DNA of 64,000 bases from NCBI RefSeq assembly GCF_008831285.2, contig NC_045145.1, positions 5,890,802-5,954,801 of the forward strand. The letters are read 5' to 3'. This DNA is from Nymphaea colorata (taxonomy: Eukaryota > Streptophyta > Magnoliopsida > Nymphaeales > Nymphaeaceae). Made by a program: the position numbers and the translations under genes. The notes beneath the pieces are model-generated. The model was given only the letters and a program-made list of their open reading frames with translations, ran no database searches and was not told the origin of the DNA. How positions within the stretch are numbered: position 1 is the stretch's first letter; each line of letters opens with the position of its first letter. This document shows positions 46,067 through 58,542 of this stretch, one piece after another.

Positions 46067-48600
46067 AGTAGATCATCAGAAATTGGAGGCTTGAACTGAA
46101 AAAAAAGTATATTTTGAATCTAAAGGCATGATTTGTATCATCATTGGTCCAAGCAACAGTTCCTAAATGTAATATGAATGCATGCAAACTAGGTCAATAC
46201 AGAGTTGAGATCCCATTTCAAAGGTTTTAGCATGTGAACCTAAAGAGATCTATGATTTGAAATCCAAAATATCGAGACCCATGTTGGGATTTAAGATCTG
46301 ATTCATGGAAAATCCAAATTTGCCCTTTATGATCCAATTCAAAGATCTAAATCTGAAGGTTTGAAATTAGCGTTTTGGATCTAAGGGGTCAACAAATTCA
46401 CAATTCAAATTAGGATCTAATCCTATAAAATTTGAAATTGTGATCCACATCTAAGATCTGAGATCCAAACTTCTAGATATAATATCCAAATTCAAAGTGG
46501 GATCTAATTCTATGTAAGATCCAAAGTCATGATCCAAATCACTTGAGATCTAGATCTGGTGCTCCAAATGTAACATCAAGATCCAATCTTCTAAATCAAG
46601 ATTTAATTAGACCCAAGTTAAAAAATTCAAAGATCTAAAATTCAACTCATGAGATTTGGACTAGGTTCACTTGACCTATTTGGGTTCAAAAAGGGAATTT
46701 GGGTAAACCTAACTAGGGTAGGGTCTCAATTGGGTTCTAATGTGGGAGAAGTTTGGGTTTATTATAGTGGGCTTGATGACAATCTCGATTGATACATTGA
46801 GTACATCTAATGTGATTTTATGTACGTTCAATCTAGGGTTTAGATTTACATCATATTTGAATCTAGAGTTTTGGAAAACGTGTTTGAAGAATGGTCCAAT
46901 TTTTGAAAAATGTGCAGTTCAAGACTATGATTTGAAAATATGTATCTTTATAAAAGTCACTTTAAATCAAGTGCATGCAAGGATTGTCGTCATAGACATG
47001 TAGTTGATAATCTGTCTTCATTCTTACATGGACCTAATTTGAAGTGCATAGCTCTACATGCATGCTGTAAGGCAAAAGCAAACTATATGAATGCACATTA
47101 ACATTACAGAACATAACATAACATCTGATTTTAGTAGGCATGATTGAAAACTGAACCTATGTAGAAGACAGGCTAGATCAGCAACATACGTGCAAGGACT
47201 ATTGTCTCAGGCACATGTTGAGCTATCTCAAATTCCTTTATGAATTCAATGCAAATTAGAAATCAAATGCTGCATTATACTATTAAAGAACAAACATGAT
47301 ATGTACAATAATTAGAATGTAAACTAACATGTAACATTATGATTTGCAAGCCTAAACACCTTAGATTAGGGTCAGGACACATTATAAAAACCTAACTACA
47401 TTTAAAATCAAGATTAAACGCCAAAATCAGATTGAATGTAGACTAACAACCTAAAACATGAAAAGTCGGCTGTCTAGAAAGTAGAACAATGTGATTCGGT
47501 AGCTGAATTTGACAAATTCAAAACTATGTATCAACTTCAATGATAGATTTGAAAAACCTTTTAGGATACAAGAGATATAGGACTAGCAAACTATGGCAAA
47601 AATCAGGAATTGCAGAAGAGTCTAAAAAATAGTTTAGAGAAGCACATTTGGTCCAACCAAAAACCTTATTATATAAACTTGGATTGAACAGACTCTTTGC
47701 ATAATAGAGAATCAATAGAACTTTATACATGAGAAAAATATGCACAAATTAAGTTACGACTTTGGGAACTTACAACAGAAATATAAATAACAGAAATAGA
47801 ATTGACTACATGACACCTTGATCACATTTGGAATGAAGGAAAGGGCATCAAATCAACTTGGATTTTTCTTAAACTTTAGTTTGTAGATTCTATGCATAAC
47901 AGAGAATCAACAAGAGTTGAAATTTTTGAGAAATACGAAGCAAATAGAGAAAAACAATATCATGAAGTTTGAGAAAAACATGAAATTCAACAGAATTCTA
48001 AAGAAAATTGTAGAAAAATAGTTCTAGCTAAATTAGCTAATTGAATGATCAAGTCAACTTGAAATTAGATAAAATTTGGTAGGTAGAACAAGACACATAG
48101 ATCTTTTTTTTGGCATTTATAGAATATAAAGTTCCAATTAAAAGTTATGAAGTTCACAAGTTAGAGAAATTTTAGGACCTGATTTATGTTGTTTTAAAGT
48201 TTTAGAAAATGAACTTTAGGAAAAGAACCAAATGTGTGGTCAACAGGGCTTAGAATTTGATGAAACTTGAGAAAAACAAACTAAACACATTTTTTTATGG
48301 ATTGTTAATACAATTTCTGGTTAGGAAGATATAGTGTCATTAAGTTAGCCAAGATTTTGAACTTTTTGCAATTTCAAATTTTGCATGAACTGAAGAAGAT
48401 AAACTTCTATAACTAGAAAACATATGAAAATCCCAAATATAACAACCTAAAGACTTGCAAACCATATTTAAACATTCTTAAACTAAAGATGAAAAAGAAA
48501 ACAATCATGAATCACACACATATATGCCGAAAGGAAACAGTAAAGGTAAATGGGAGACTATTACAGAGAGTTTCTCCTCCACATGTAAGAAGTTGAGAAG
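46067..48600. other. AT-rich stretch with degenerate GATC-AAA words, no gene
   Basis: From 46200 to 46680 short words such as GATCCAAAT, GATCTAAAT and GAGATCCAAA recur many times in a loose array. 46700-48600 is AT-rich with no domain; the frame at 46740-47003 is unconvincing. Confidence 0.45.
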
Positions 48601-51600
48601 AGAAAGAGAAGTGATGAGAGGGGTAAAAACGTAGGAGATTCACAAGAAAGAATATGAACTAAAGAAGTGAAGAAAAATAAAAAAGAAAAAGAAAATTATT
48701 CACTTGCCTTTTCCGAATTTGGTTCTTCTTCCTTGCTTCTCCTCCTCCTCCTTCTTCATTGCTTCTTCTCCTTGTTCCTTGTTTCCCCTTCTTCCTTACT
48801 CCTCCTGAGGGCTGGAAGTGGAATACAGAGGCCTCCATGAATGTCTTAGAGGAAACAAGAGAAATTAGGGAGAGGATCAAATAAAATGCAAAGGAAATAA
48901 CAAAGAATACGACATAACTCACCTTAGAAAAAGCAAGATAAATTAGAGAGATGATGGGACGTCCCCTCCGCTCTGGCTGATTAAAGATGAGAGTGGTAGT
49001 CCCAAATGTGGAGGACTCCTAACCCTAATGCACTCTAAGTGCATAGGAAATTGCCACGTCCTTAGAGAATGAAAAATGAGGGACAAGTGTCCACCTGGGT
49101 GGCGCTGATCCCTTCAATATCTCTTAAATTGTAGTTGAATGCAATGTCACTATGGAAAATGGAAGATGATGACAACTGTCCTTGAGAATAGAAGATTCAG
49201 TAGGATTGCGACACATGTTATTAAGAGCTGGAGGTTCAATAGGATCGTGGCATGTATAAATTTCCATTGAATTTGGATCTAAACCCTGGGTTTGGAGAGA
49301 TCAAGATTGAAATATGAAAGATTTGGATCTAGGACTTGGAAAAAACTCTAGATCAGGATTTGGATTGAGAAGTTTAGATCTAAAGATTTGAAATTAAGTT
49401 TTGGATTTGAATTAAAGCAGATTGCAGATCTGAGTTCTGATTCTGCGATTTGAATCAAGGATTTGAGGACTAGGTGCCCAAACCGGGCATAGTGTCGGTC
49501 TGGACTCAGCTGGGTGTAGGTCAGACTAGACTCAAGTCAAACTGATTTCAATTCTAGTCAAACAAGTTCAAATAGGTTCAAACCTTGTTGAGTTCAATTC
49601 CAGGTTGGCTCAAGCCCTACGTGAGCCTTATTAGGTTCAGGTTTGGGGAAATAATGTGCTAGGTTTGGTTCATGCAACTCCAAACTTAGGTTTATATAAA
49701 AACAATGCATGCATGCATGCACAAATGACAATTTTGCCCCCAAGCATAAAACTGGGCTCTACAAGGCTGGGTAGGTGGTCTAACTGCAATATAACATGGG
49801 TTAGGCTTAGTCCTAGGTGACTGCCAAGTTTGACTGGAAAATTTCTCAATTTGTCCTTGAAAAATCGTATTTTTCAAAATTGACCAAGGTGAAATTGTCC
49901 TTTTAAGTGGAAATGTAAAGAGAAAGCTTAAGCTAACTTAGGCGGGTTCAAGTTGCATGGCATGGACTAGACATAGGTCAGGCTCAGTTTTTGAAAAACT
50001 AGGCTCAGACCTAAGCTGGGAAGGGTCAGCCTGGGCGTTCTCTTTGGAAATTTCAGTTTTAACGAGAAAATGGGGTAGGCCGAGCCTTGGCTTAGACATA
50101 CCAAATCAATGAAGTCTATATTTAAAGCTAACTTAGGTTCATGTTTCTCCTAAGTTAGGTTTTATGAAAAGTACATGCATGGTGGCAAATGACCAAAATA
50201 TCCTTCTCTGTGATTTTGGGGGAAATGAGTTCAATAAGGGGATTGGCTTGAACTAAGGTTATCGAATCATTGAAAATCATGAAACAAATTATATGTGACA
50301 TATATTATATATTTATGTGGAAGAATATGGCTCAAAAGAAGAAATGACCACTTTGCTCCTATTTGTATCTTTGGAGTTCCTACTGAATTGTCTAACTGGA
50401 CTAGGCTATGGCCAAATACCAAAATAGGCTTTGGTTAAAATTTTGTTGAAAAATTCCCCTTGGATAGCTCTAAAAACAAAAAACAAATTTTTACCAAGCC
50501 ATATGCAGTACATTTATGAAGGGTAATTCAAGGATGACAATAAAAATCAGATATTTAAAATTTTGCAGGTGGAGTTTAGGGTACTTGGAAAGGTTAATTA
50601 CCTATAAGGATATGCTAAAAGATTGACAAAATTCGCTTTAATTTTACAAAATTGAGCTCAACTATAGTTTACAAAGTATAACAACTACTAAGAATGAGTT
50701 CCATGGCCTTCCAGACTTAATTGAACTCAAACCAGAAATAATGAACTCAAACTAAACTAAGGGTGCATTGATTTACTTATGATAAACATAATCCCAACTT
50801 GGTTTCAGCTCACTCTATTGAGTTGAGCTCAAATTTAGCTCAAATCCCTGAAAACAAGCTAACTCGGTTTTAGCTCACTCTTCCGGTTTGAACTCCAATT
50901 CCACTCAAACCTCAAAAAAAAGAAAGAGAAAGCACTAGAAACTGAATTGAACTCAGACTGAGATGAATGAACTTAAACTGAACTAAATGAAGCTTGCATT
51001 ATACATCATAAACATGGTCCTAACTAGATTTTAGCTCAATCTTTTGGGCTGAGCTGAAACTCAGCTCAAACCCCTAAAAACAAGAGACAAAATGACCTAG
51101 TAGAAATTTGCAAGTTAGTGTATGACTGGAACTTAGACTGGGTGACTCAAAATCAGTGAAATAAAACTTTCTCTCCATTAAGGTAAACTTATTTTGTTTT
51201 GATTGAGCTAAAGATCATAGTTTTAAGTTTCAAAAGCTGATTTAAGTTATAGATGGGTTGGCTTCATATTGAAATAACACTTGTGAGTGACTTTGGAAAC
51301 TTATAAGTCATGAAAAATTGAAAAATGACATAATTTCTTAAATGTTAAGCAATTCGCAGAAATTTTATGAAAAATTCATATTTTTGATACAAACTATATA
51401 CAATATCAAGATGCAGGTGCAGAATGAAAATTTCTAGCTTTAACATCCTAGGTGGTCTAGGTTAAAGTGTTCAATGCTAGTGCCGAAAGGGCTCGCTTGG
51501 CTGAGAAATGGCCCCTTATTCCTTGAAACTTGGAATTTCAAAATCAAATTGGAAATCTCATGGTGAAGGGTAAGATGATCATTTGGTCTTGTAAAAATTT

Positions 51601-51612
51601 TGGTTGTTCACA
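48600..51612 (-). repeat. Element H: minus-strand LTR-like region
   Basis: The polypurine word AAAAGAGGGGAA on the minus strand (51616-51627) precedes TGTGAAC at 51612, an LTR start. Reading on, GATCTAAA words (49480-49270), a TCTCTCTAATTTATC promoter-like word near 48940 and an AAGAAGAAGG-rich leader (48800-48700) follow. The plus-strand region 53.2-54.1 kb has the same order. Start supported; end unknown. Confidence 0.48.
50705..51085. repeat. Two-unit degenerate tandem repeat, period about 220 bp
   Basis: GAACTCAAAC(T)..., TGATAAACATAATCC / CATAAACATGGTCC, TTTCAGCTCACTCTATTGAG / TTTTAGCTCAATCTTTTGGG and CAGCTCAAACCCCTAAAAAC recur in order. Within it a shorter related unit (50861-50920) adds a third partial copy. 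Confidence 0.65.
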
Positions 51613-51755
51613 GATTCCCCTCTTTTCTATTCAGCTAAAAACTATGCTTAGTGGCAGTAACCGATCGCTCATCTGAAAATGATGATATTTTTTGAAATCA
51701 GACTCTTGAAAAGGAAAAATCCATTTTGAAATATACAAAAAATACCAATGTTCTT

Positions 51756-51815
51756 GCCAATGTTAAGAAATGCATCTAAAACATTTCAGCCAATGTTAAG
51801 AAATGCATCTAAAAA
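51756..51815. repeat. 26-bp repeat in two copies, period 33 bp
   Basis: GCCAATGTTAAGAAATGCAT(C)TAAAA occurs at 51756 and 51789, identical over 26 bases, separated by ACATTTCA. Confidence 0.9.
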
Positions 51816-52079
51816 AATTTCTTTCATTTCCAAACGGTAAGCTATTAAGGGCATGCTGTCTATGTCATAGGGTTTCTTTCCAAGATTTATCACTATCCCA
51901 ACTCACTTTGTAATCACAAGAAGCTTATGTTTTTTTTTTATCATCAGAGAATTTTGTTCTTATATTTGAAATTTTTTGGCTCTTTTGTTCTTGTCTTCTT
52001 GATTCAGGCTGATCTTCAACCATAAGGAAAATAGCTCACCACCCTATAGGCTACTACAGGGCTTTGTTGCTTTGATGGT

Positions 52080-52230
52080 CATGTAGCTTTGTGATGTACA
52101 ATGTCTATGTCCATCCCACTTTCAACTGAATCTCTATAACAAGTTTTAGGTGAGTAGCTCCTTAGCTAGTTCGTCTTAAGGTACCAGGTGTAAAACACCC
52201 TCGAACTTACTTTATCGATTCAAAAGGCAT
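52080..52230 (-). repeat. Inverted match to element F post-integrase segment
   Basis: On the minus strand ACACCTGGTACCTTAAGAC, GGAGCTACTCACCTAAAACTTG and ATTCAGTTGAAAG follow the order of 43193-43300. The distance from here to the LTR start at 51612 is close to that from 43193 to the LTR at 43775, so this is the 3' internal end of a minus-strand relative (element H). Confidence 0.68.
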
Positions 52231-52639
52231 TAGAAGACATAACTAGACAAACATTCATAGATCATGCAGTTTTGAATAATAGACATATATCATTATGCCT
52301 ATCTGGCACTTCAAGTACTGATCTAGTGGAACGACTACATTTACCCTGATATCATCTCTCAACACTCAATTTTTATGTTTCACATGTTTTGCTCAGGTCA
52401 ACTCAGTCTCTTATTCTCTAATTGATTATTGATAAGATCTTGTTTTACTAGGAGATTAAAGCTAACAACATTTCCTATACTTTTGATTCTCTTTATTTCC
52501 TTAAGCTTTCTTCATGGCTTATAACATGGTCTTGTCAAAACTTTTCTTTCGACGATCATCAAACTATTGACTGAAACTTTCTTGTCCTTGTAGAGAAACT
52601 GAAATCATTAAGTGCTTGCAAGATGCAATATGAAAACTT

Positions 52640-52940
52640 GTAAAGAATGTTTTATCAAACTATAAATGCTTATGATGCTTGTATGCATCACAACACAGAA
52701 ATGTGCACTGAAGTGCCAAAATTTGCACTGAAGTATGAAACCTCACATTAAAATGCAGGTGCCTTTATGCTTGTGACTCCTGTACAAATTCGGATGCTTG
52801 TGGGTCCCGTACGAATATGGGTACTTGCGTGCTTGTAATGATCTAAAACTTGTGTGCAGCAATGCGTGAAAATGTGCATCAAGGTACACATACTTGTGTG
52901 TGCCGAAGCGCAAAAATCTTATGCAAAGATATGTCATGTA
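52640..52940 (-). repeat. Reversed copy of the 45-bp minisatellite
   Basis: The minus strand reads TTTGCATAAGATTTTTGCGC, TTCGGCACACACAAGTATG, TTCAGTGCACATTT and GATGCATACAAGCAT, the same unit as 33500-34010. Fewer units and more decay. It lies just outside the inverted post-integrase segment. Confidence 0.62.
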
Positions 52941-54350
52941 TAGCCTTTGGGCGACATTGTTTTGCAAATCCATCATCCGATTTATAGAAAGCTTCACACC
53001 GATTTTTTTAAATTTTCCACCAAAATTGGCGTGCCCCTAGGACTAAGCCTAATCCATGTTTTCGTGTTGTCACCTTGCCAAAGCTCACAGGGCCCAATTA
53101 ACACAAGGGTAAAATTGTCCAAAAACATTATCTGCATTATTTTGTATAAACCAATATACAAACTTAGGGGAACTTAGTTAGGACCTAAATTGCATCCAAA
53201 TTGAGCCTAGCTCCACTTACACATGTGTCTAGGCAGCCTAGAGGCAGGTCAAATAAAAAAATAAGCCCAATGAACCTAGTCAAGCCCAGCTAATCCGACT
53301 AGAACTGAATCCATTTTTGACCATGTCCAACTAAACCTAGGCTTAGACTTACCCCAAACCCCATGTCCAACACAAAGTCTAAAGTTGTCTGGCTTAGGTT
53401 GAGCCTAGTTCTAGCACCATCTTCATTGTAGATCCAAATAAGAACAAATTTTGTTTCAAATCTGCAATTCAAATCCAAACATGTCATTTGACCTTGTGCA
53501 GATCTAGATCTCCCCATTTCAGGTCATCATTTTGATATTCAAATCCAAATTCAATGTCAAATCTCAGTCCATATCTATTTTCAAGATTTATATCATGATC
53601 AAGATTAGAATTATGAATCCAAAAGCTAATTCAGCCAGATTATAACGCGTGTCATCACTCCTTTTTACACTTTTGATGTGTTATTCCTCTTGTTTTAAAA
53701 TTCTGACGTGCGTCTTGTTTAGATTTTTGAAAAGTGGCTTTTTCTTTCACATTTGGGACTCTTATTCTATTAGATCCTTGACACTTGTCACTATCTTGAA
53801 AAGTTCAACGCATTTGGGACTCTCCTCTCTATAAATTGAAGAGTCCAAGTTCAGCATGTGTGTGTGTGTTGGGTGGGGGGGAGGTCTTTTGCTGCTCCCT
53901 TGAACTCTGTGCCCCTTTTATTCCTCTCTATACTAATCTCTCTGAACCAGCCTTCTCTATCTTACTTGATGCCTGCGCCTGCCCTTGGAAGCCCCTCCAA
54001 GCCCACATATAGTAGGAGGAAATAAAGAAGAAAGAAGGAAAAGAAGAAGCAAGAAAGAAGGAGAAAAAGTAGAAGAAGAAGAAAGGAAAAAGAAGGTGCC
54101 ATATAGCAGGTAGTCTCACCCGCATGTCTCTCTCTCTCATTCTCTCCCTCTCTTTTCCTATGTCCTCTCTCTTCCTTCCATGCCTCCTATGCTTCTTCCT
54201 CTATGTATGTGTTAGATTCTTTGAAATTCTCCATAGATGCTTTAGTTGTTTTAGTTTTTTATCTCTTGGACCCTTCATTTTCTCTTCATGCATGCATTGC
54301 ATCATCTGTGGTTCGAGTAAAAGTTGATGCATGGGTGGAGCTCCCTCTCA
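52941..54350 (+). repeat. Plus-strand LTR-like region with promoter
   Basis: GATC/ATCC words at 53440-53620, CACATTTGGGACTC twice (about 53747 and 53810), a TATA box CTATAAATT at 53829-53837, then a (TG)n run and a purine-rich AAGAAGAAGG leader (54010-54095). This order mirrors element H on the other strand. No second LTR was identified. The frames here are not genes. Confidence 0.45.
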
Positions 54351-57300
54351 AAACATGATGGTTTATGATGCTCTTCCCTTTAATTTTTTGGTTCATGCAT
54401 ATTGTTTTGTTCATTCATTTTACATGTCATCATGCATTTTATTGTTCCTCCATGGGTATAGTATGGACATATCTAAAATTAGTTTGCAGGCTATTGTAAA
54501 TTAAAACATTTCTCAATATGTATTTTCATTTTATATACTTAAGTTTCTAAGTTCATACAAAAATATGTTTGTTAAAACATCCAGTTTTTTGCTTGACTTG
54601 GCGAGCTCATTTCTCTCAATCTAGAAATCAAATCATATTAAGGACCTCTAAAGTTTTGTAGTTTCTTATTCATGCCTAGTGTCTTCTTACCAATTTCATG
54701 AACTTAGAGTAAATTTGGTTATACATTTCATTGATTTTCCGAAATCCATTTTTCTGCAATTTTCAGACTGCTGAAAATCGGTTCTAATATGCCAATTTCC
54801 AAACAACATAAGTCTCTATATGTAACTCCGATTCCTGTTCTGTAAAGGCTAGTAGTTAGTTTGCATGTGTAGTTGTACACACCAAATTTTAGCCCAATTG
54901 GAGCATATTTGGTAGGTTATTGCATCAATTAGCAGAGATAGGTTTCTGTTGCTGTTTTTTCTATAATCTCCTATCAAACTTGATTTTTCTCCAACTTCGT
55001 TGCATCCTAACTTCTTGTTTGACTATAGTTTTGTCAAGTTTTCAACAGTGATTTGATGCCTACCATATCGCAAGTCTGTTCACTAAGTTTGGTGACCTTT
55101 TTATGGAATTTATTTTCCTATTCTAATCAAGTCCAAAAGTTAGGTCTCCAAGGGCATTCATTTTCTATTTTTTCTATGTATTTATATTTAATGGAATATA
55201 TTGTAAATCAAGTTACATGTCATAACTTTTTGGAAATTTTGTCTTACACCTCAATCCTACATTCAATAGAAGTTTTTCATGGTTCTTCATTCTATAGCAT
55301 CCATTTGGCATACAGTAATGCTATCCAAGTGTGACGAGTCAAATTCAAGTTGTGTAGATACGTATAGAGCTCATGTTCTGCCCTTGTTACAACTATGTTA
55401 TGTTTCATATAGTTAGTTTTCTACACTAAATTTACATAGGCATATCTCCGAGTGTTTTCAACTATGTAAGTTGTTACCATTTACCTGTTACAAAGAACTT
55501 AGGGCTGACTTTGAGTCTAAACCAACACCATTTGCCATAGGTTTGCCTGTCTGAAAATAGGCCAAAAAAACTAATTTACTCTGTAGTTTACAATAGAATG
55601 TTAATGTTATATCGTAGGTTGTGCATGCTCCCCTCATCCACCCATATGTAGTTTTTTTAAACAAATAGTTAAAACATGTCCATCAATATACTAAGAGCAT
55701 TGAAACCAAATTTTAGCCTCATCTAAACTTGTTTGACCCATTTTCTCTAGCCTCTAACTCAGATGCCAAATCATGTGTTATAGATTCTATTTTTTAGAAT
55801 GTGCAAATTTTATTGAGTAGGTTCGCATCCTAATTTATAATCTAGGTTGTCTAATCCCATTCTAATACATGGATATTGTTTCTACATGCAAAAGGAAGAT
55901 TGACCTCAATTTCTATGAAAATCTATGCTCGTTACATGTCTTTTCATTTGTTTTCAAAACCACATGTTTCCATGTTTTAGAATGTAACCTACAAGTAGAA
56001 TTATGTTATGCCAACCCAGAGTTTTCATCGTTTGAATGAATTTTATCCATGATAGCACTCATTTAGGCATCCCCAATGTGCAGAATAGGTGTCTTCAACA
56101 CAAAGCTTGCATATTATGATTTTGACATGCCAAGTTTTGTCTCTTTCACATCATGTTATATTCATCATCCTTTACGTACATCATTGTGGTTACTCTATGT
56201 GCAAGATAGAATGATTTATTTACAATGTCTCCATGTCATTAAGGGGGTGTTTGATATGTCTAGAATCATGGAATTTTAGAATCAAAGTACTCATTTTTTA
56301 GGAAATTGGAATTATTAAACAAACATTGTATTTTGTTTCTAAAATTAGGAAACTAAAACCTTGAATTTTGATTCCATTTCAGTTTGATGAGGAAATATGA
56401 TTCTAGAATTTTCATTCTCAAATCAAAATTCCAAAACCATGAAATGCCTCCTCCCACTGCCCCCCACCCCCCCCGACTTGCACACGTTGATCCATCCATT
56501 GTATTTTTTATTTCCTTGTTACATTATAGACTAGGATCCATTGCATATAATTTGCTTTCCACGTTATAAATGTGTGGAATGGTTCCCCAAGTATGCACAC
56601 ACTTTAATACATTTTCCAACTAGCATCATGATTTTTCAATTCTTTTTGAGATGTATTTTCACATCTAGTTTTCACACCTGATTTGAAGTGCTATCACAAA
56701 ATTATTTTGTAAATCCCATATTTGTTTTTCACAACACGATCCAAATTGTTTCTCATATTTCAAATACATTTCATTGGTTGAGATTCATGTGAAACTAAGA
56801 CTGTTCCATAAAATGCAATGAGATGATAGTTCTTGCATGTTAACAACAGCACATTTATCTATTTTGTGTGGACTCCAATGCCCATTTCAAATTTCATTTT
56901 GATGTTTTAAAAAATCATGTTCCAAATCTTGACTTCAAATTCATCTTCAAACCTGATCTCACTTTCTCTGTTCTCAATCGGATTTTCAATTCCATTTTAA
57001 AAAACTATGCCTCATATAGCCCTAGGTTGCATGTCATGTCCCAACGATAAAAGTGGCATTTTTATCTTTCTCCATAGGCCGATGCCTAGAGGGTCATTGT
57101 AGTTTTCAAAATCCAATTACTTTTCAACTTCTAGGTTCATTGTGCATATGTTATGCATTTTTCCTTAGGATCAAAGCATAACAGTTAGAACATCTAGGCT
57201 TTAAGCGTTGTTATTTTGGAACTTGGATCAATTACCCCTAGTGAAGGTGCTAGAAATGGTTGATGCTTGCACCAACAGGATGGTCCTGACTCTACTTTGA

Positions 57301-57480
57301 GAGGAATGAAGCCAAGTTATTACTTTTCATCAAGGTTGCACACATAGTTTCTTGCCAATAAATTTTTCACGTAAACAATAGCTTACCTTAAACTGCATAT
57401 GCCGGAGAACGTAGTGCATGAATTCGTTGTGTCACTCTTATGCCTCACTAAGATAGAACTAGGTTTCACTAAATGTCAAC
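54351..57480. other. AT-rich, probably element leader or LTR, no gene
   Basis: No domain or repeat array recognised. Long runs of TTTTGTTCATTCATTT-like text. A C-rich run at 56460-56475. Frames of 60-93 codons have no support. Confidence 0.4.
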
Positions 57481-58300
57481 AAGGTCATATCAGCTTAAGC
57501 CAAGCTAAAATTGAACTGAAAATGAACTCCACTAGATTGGATCAAATTTGACTGAGGAAGAAGAGAGGGCAGCTCAAGGGAACACTTAGGGCATTGGTGG
57601 TTGACAGTGGTGTGTCGCTTCCCTATAGGGGAGAGATGTAGATGGAGTAGGAACAATATAGAGAGGACAAGCTCTTGGGTGAAGAGTAGATGGAATGGAA
57701 GCATATAAGAAGCTCATGTGGGGGGGCTCCAAGCCAAATTGGGGGCGAGTTTGGCACTTAGGGAGGCAATGAGAATCTAGGGATGGATGGGAAGCCCTTG
57801 TGGGCAACACAATGACCCCATAGGAGAAACCCAACTTGAAGAAGTGCTAGAGGTGGAGGTGTCCATTGACAATGACATCCAGTGGTCTTTATTTTGATGG
57901 AAGCGAGGAACAAACTTGCACAATCAATGTAGTTTTCTTCTTTTTCAGGCTTAGTTGGAGGCACATCCAAACAAGGAATTGACTACAAATATGTGTTTGA
58001 AGTACTTAGAGCTCAATAGAAACATGTGAGGAACCCACATTTTTTATCATTGGGAAACAATATATTCTTGGTGCAGGTGGGAGGCAGAGGCAGAACTCTG
58101 GCAAATACATTAGCATAGAGCTTGGTATTTGGGGACTCACATGATGGTGGCCAACCACTAGTAGTCAGCGCAAGAAATGAAGATCTTGAGGTGGAATGGA
58201 TTGTCTTATTCTTATCTCAGGGCTTTCGGCGCTGTTATGGATTGAATTCATGTTTAGGGATATAGCCCAGGGTCTTAAAGGAGAATACGTAGAGGACGAT
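57481..58300. other. Unassigned, G-rich on plus
   Basis: GAGGAAGAAGAGAGGG and GGTGGAGGTG-type text. Minus-strand frames at 57495-57970 are proline-rich and lack known domains. Confidence 0.3.
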
Positions 58301-58302
58301 GT

Positions 58303-58542
58303 TTGCATGAAGAAATGGGAGTGATTGGGTTTTGTTCAGATAAGAGTAGAAGTTCTAGGGAACTTCATGTTGGTGGCGACAAAGCGCTTAGAATTTGGAA
58401 ACAGACAATTTGTTTCTCAGAAGGTGGTATGCGAGAGCAAATCACCTACTATAGATTTTGTGGCATGATGACACACTCATCATATGTTTGCAAGAGTAAA
58501 CCACACCAAGGCCCTTCAACTGAGGAAGTGGGAGATCCTTAG
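58303..58542 (+). pseudogene. Possible retroelement zinc-knuckle remnant
   Basis: EQITYYRFCGMMTHSSYVCK resembles the CCHC knuckle (C-x2-C-x4-H-x4-C) at the end of L1-type ORF1 or gag, with the first Cys replaced by Tyr. No endonuclease or RT was seen nearby. It could be chance. Confidence 0.33.

Noticed and set aside
57495-57970. Proline-rich minus-strand frames
   Set aside because: Three overlapping frames of similar length, all explained by G-rich composition on plus; no signal or domain support.
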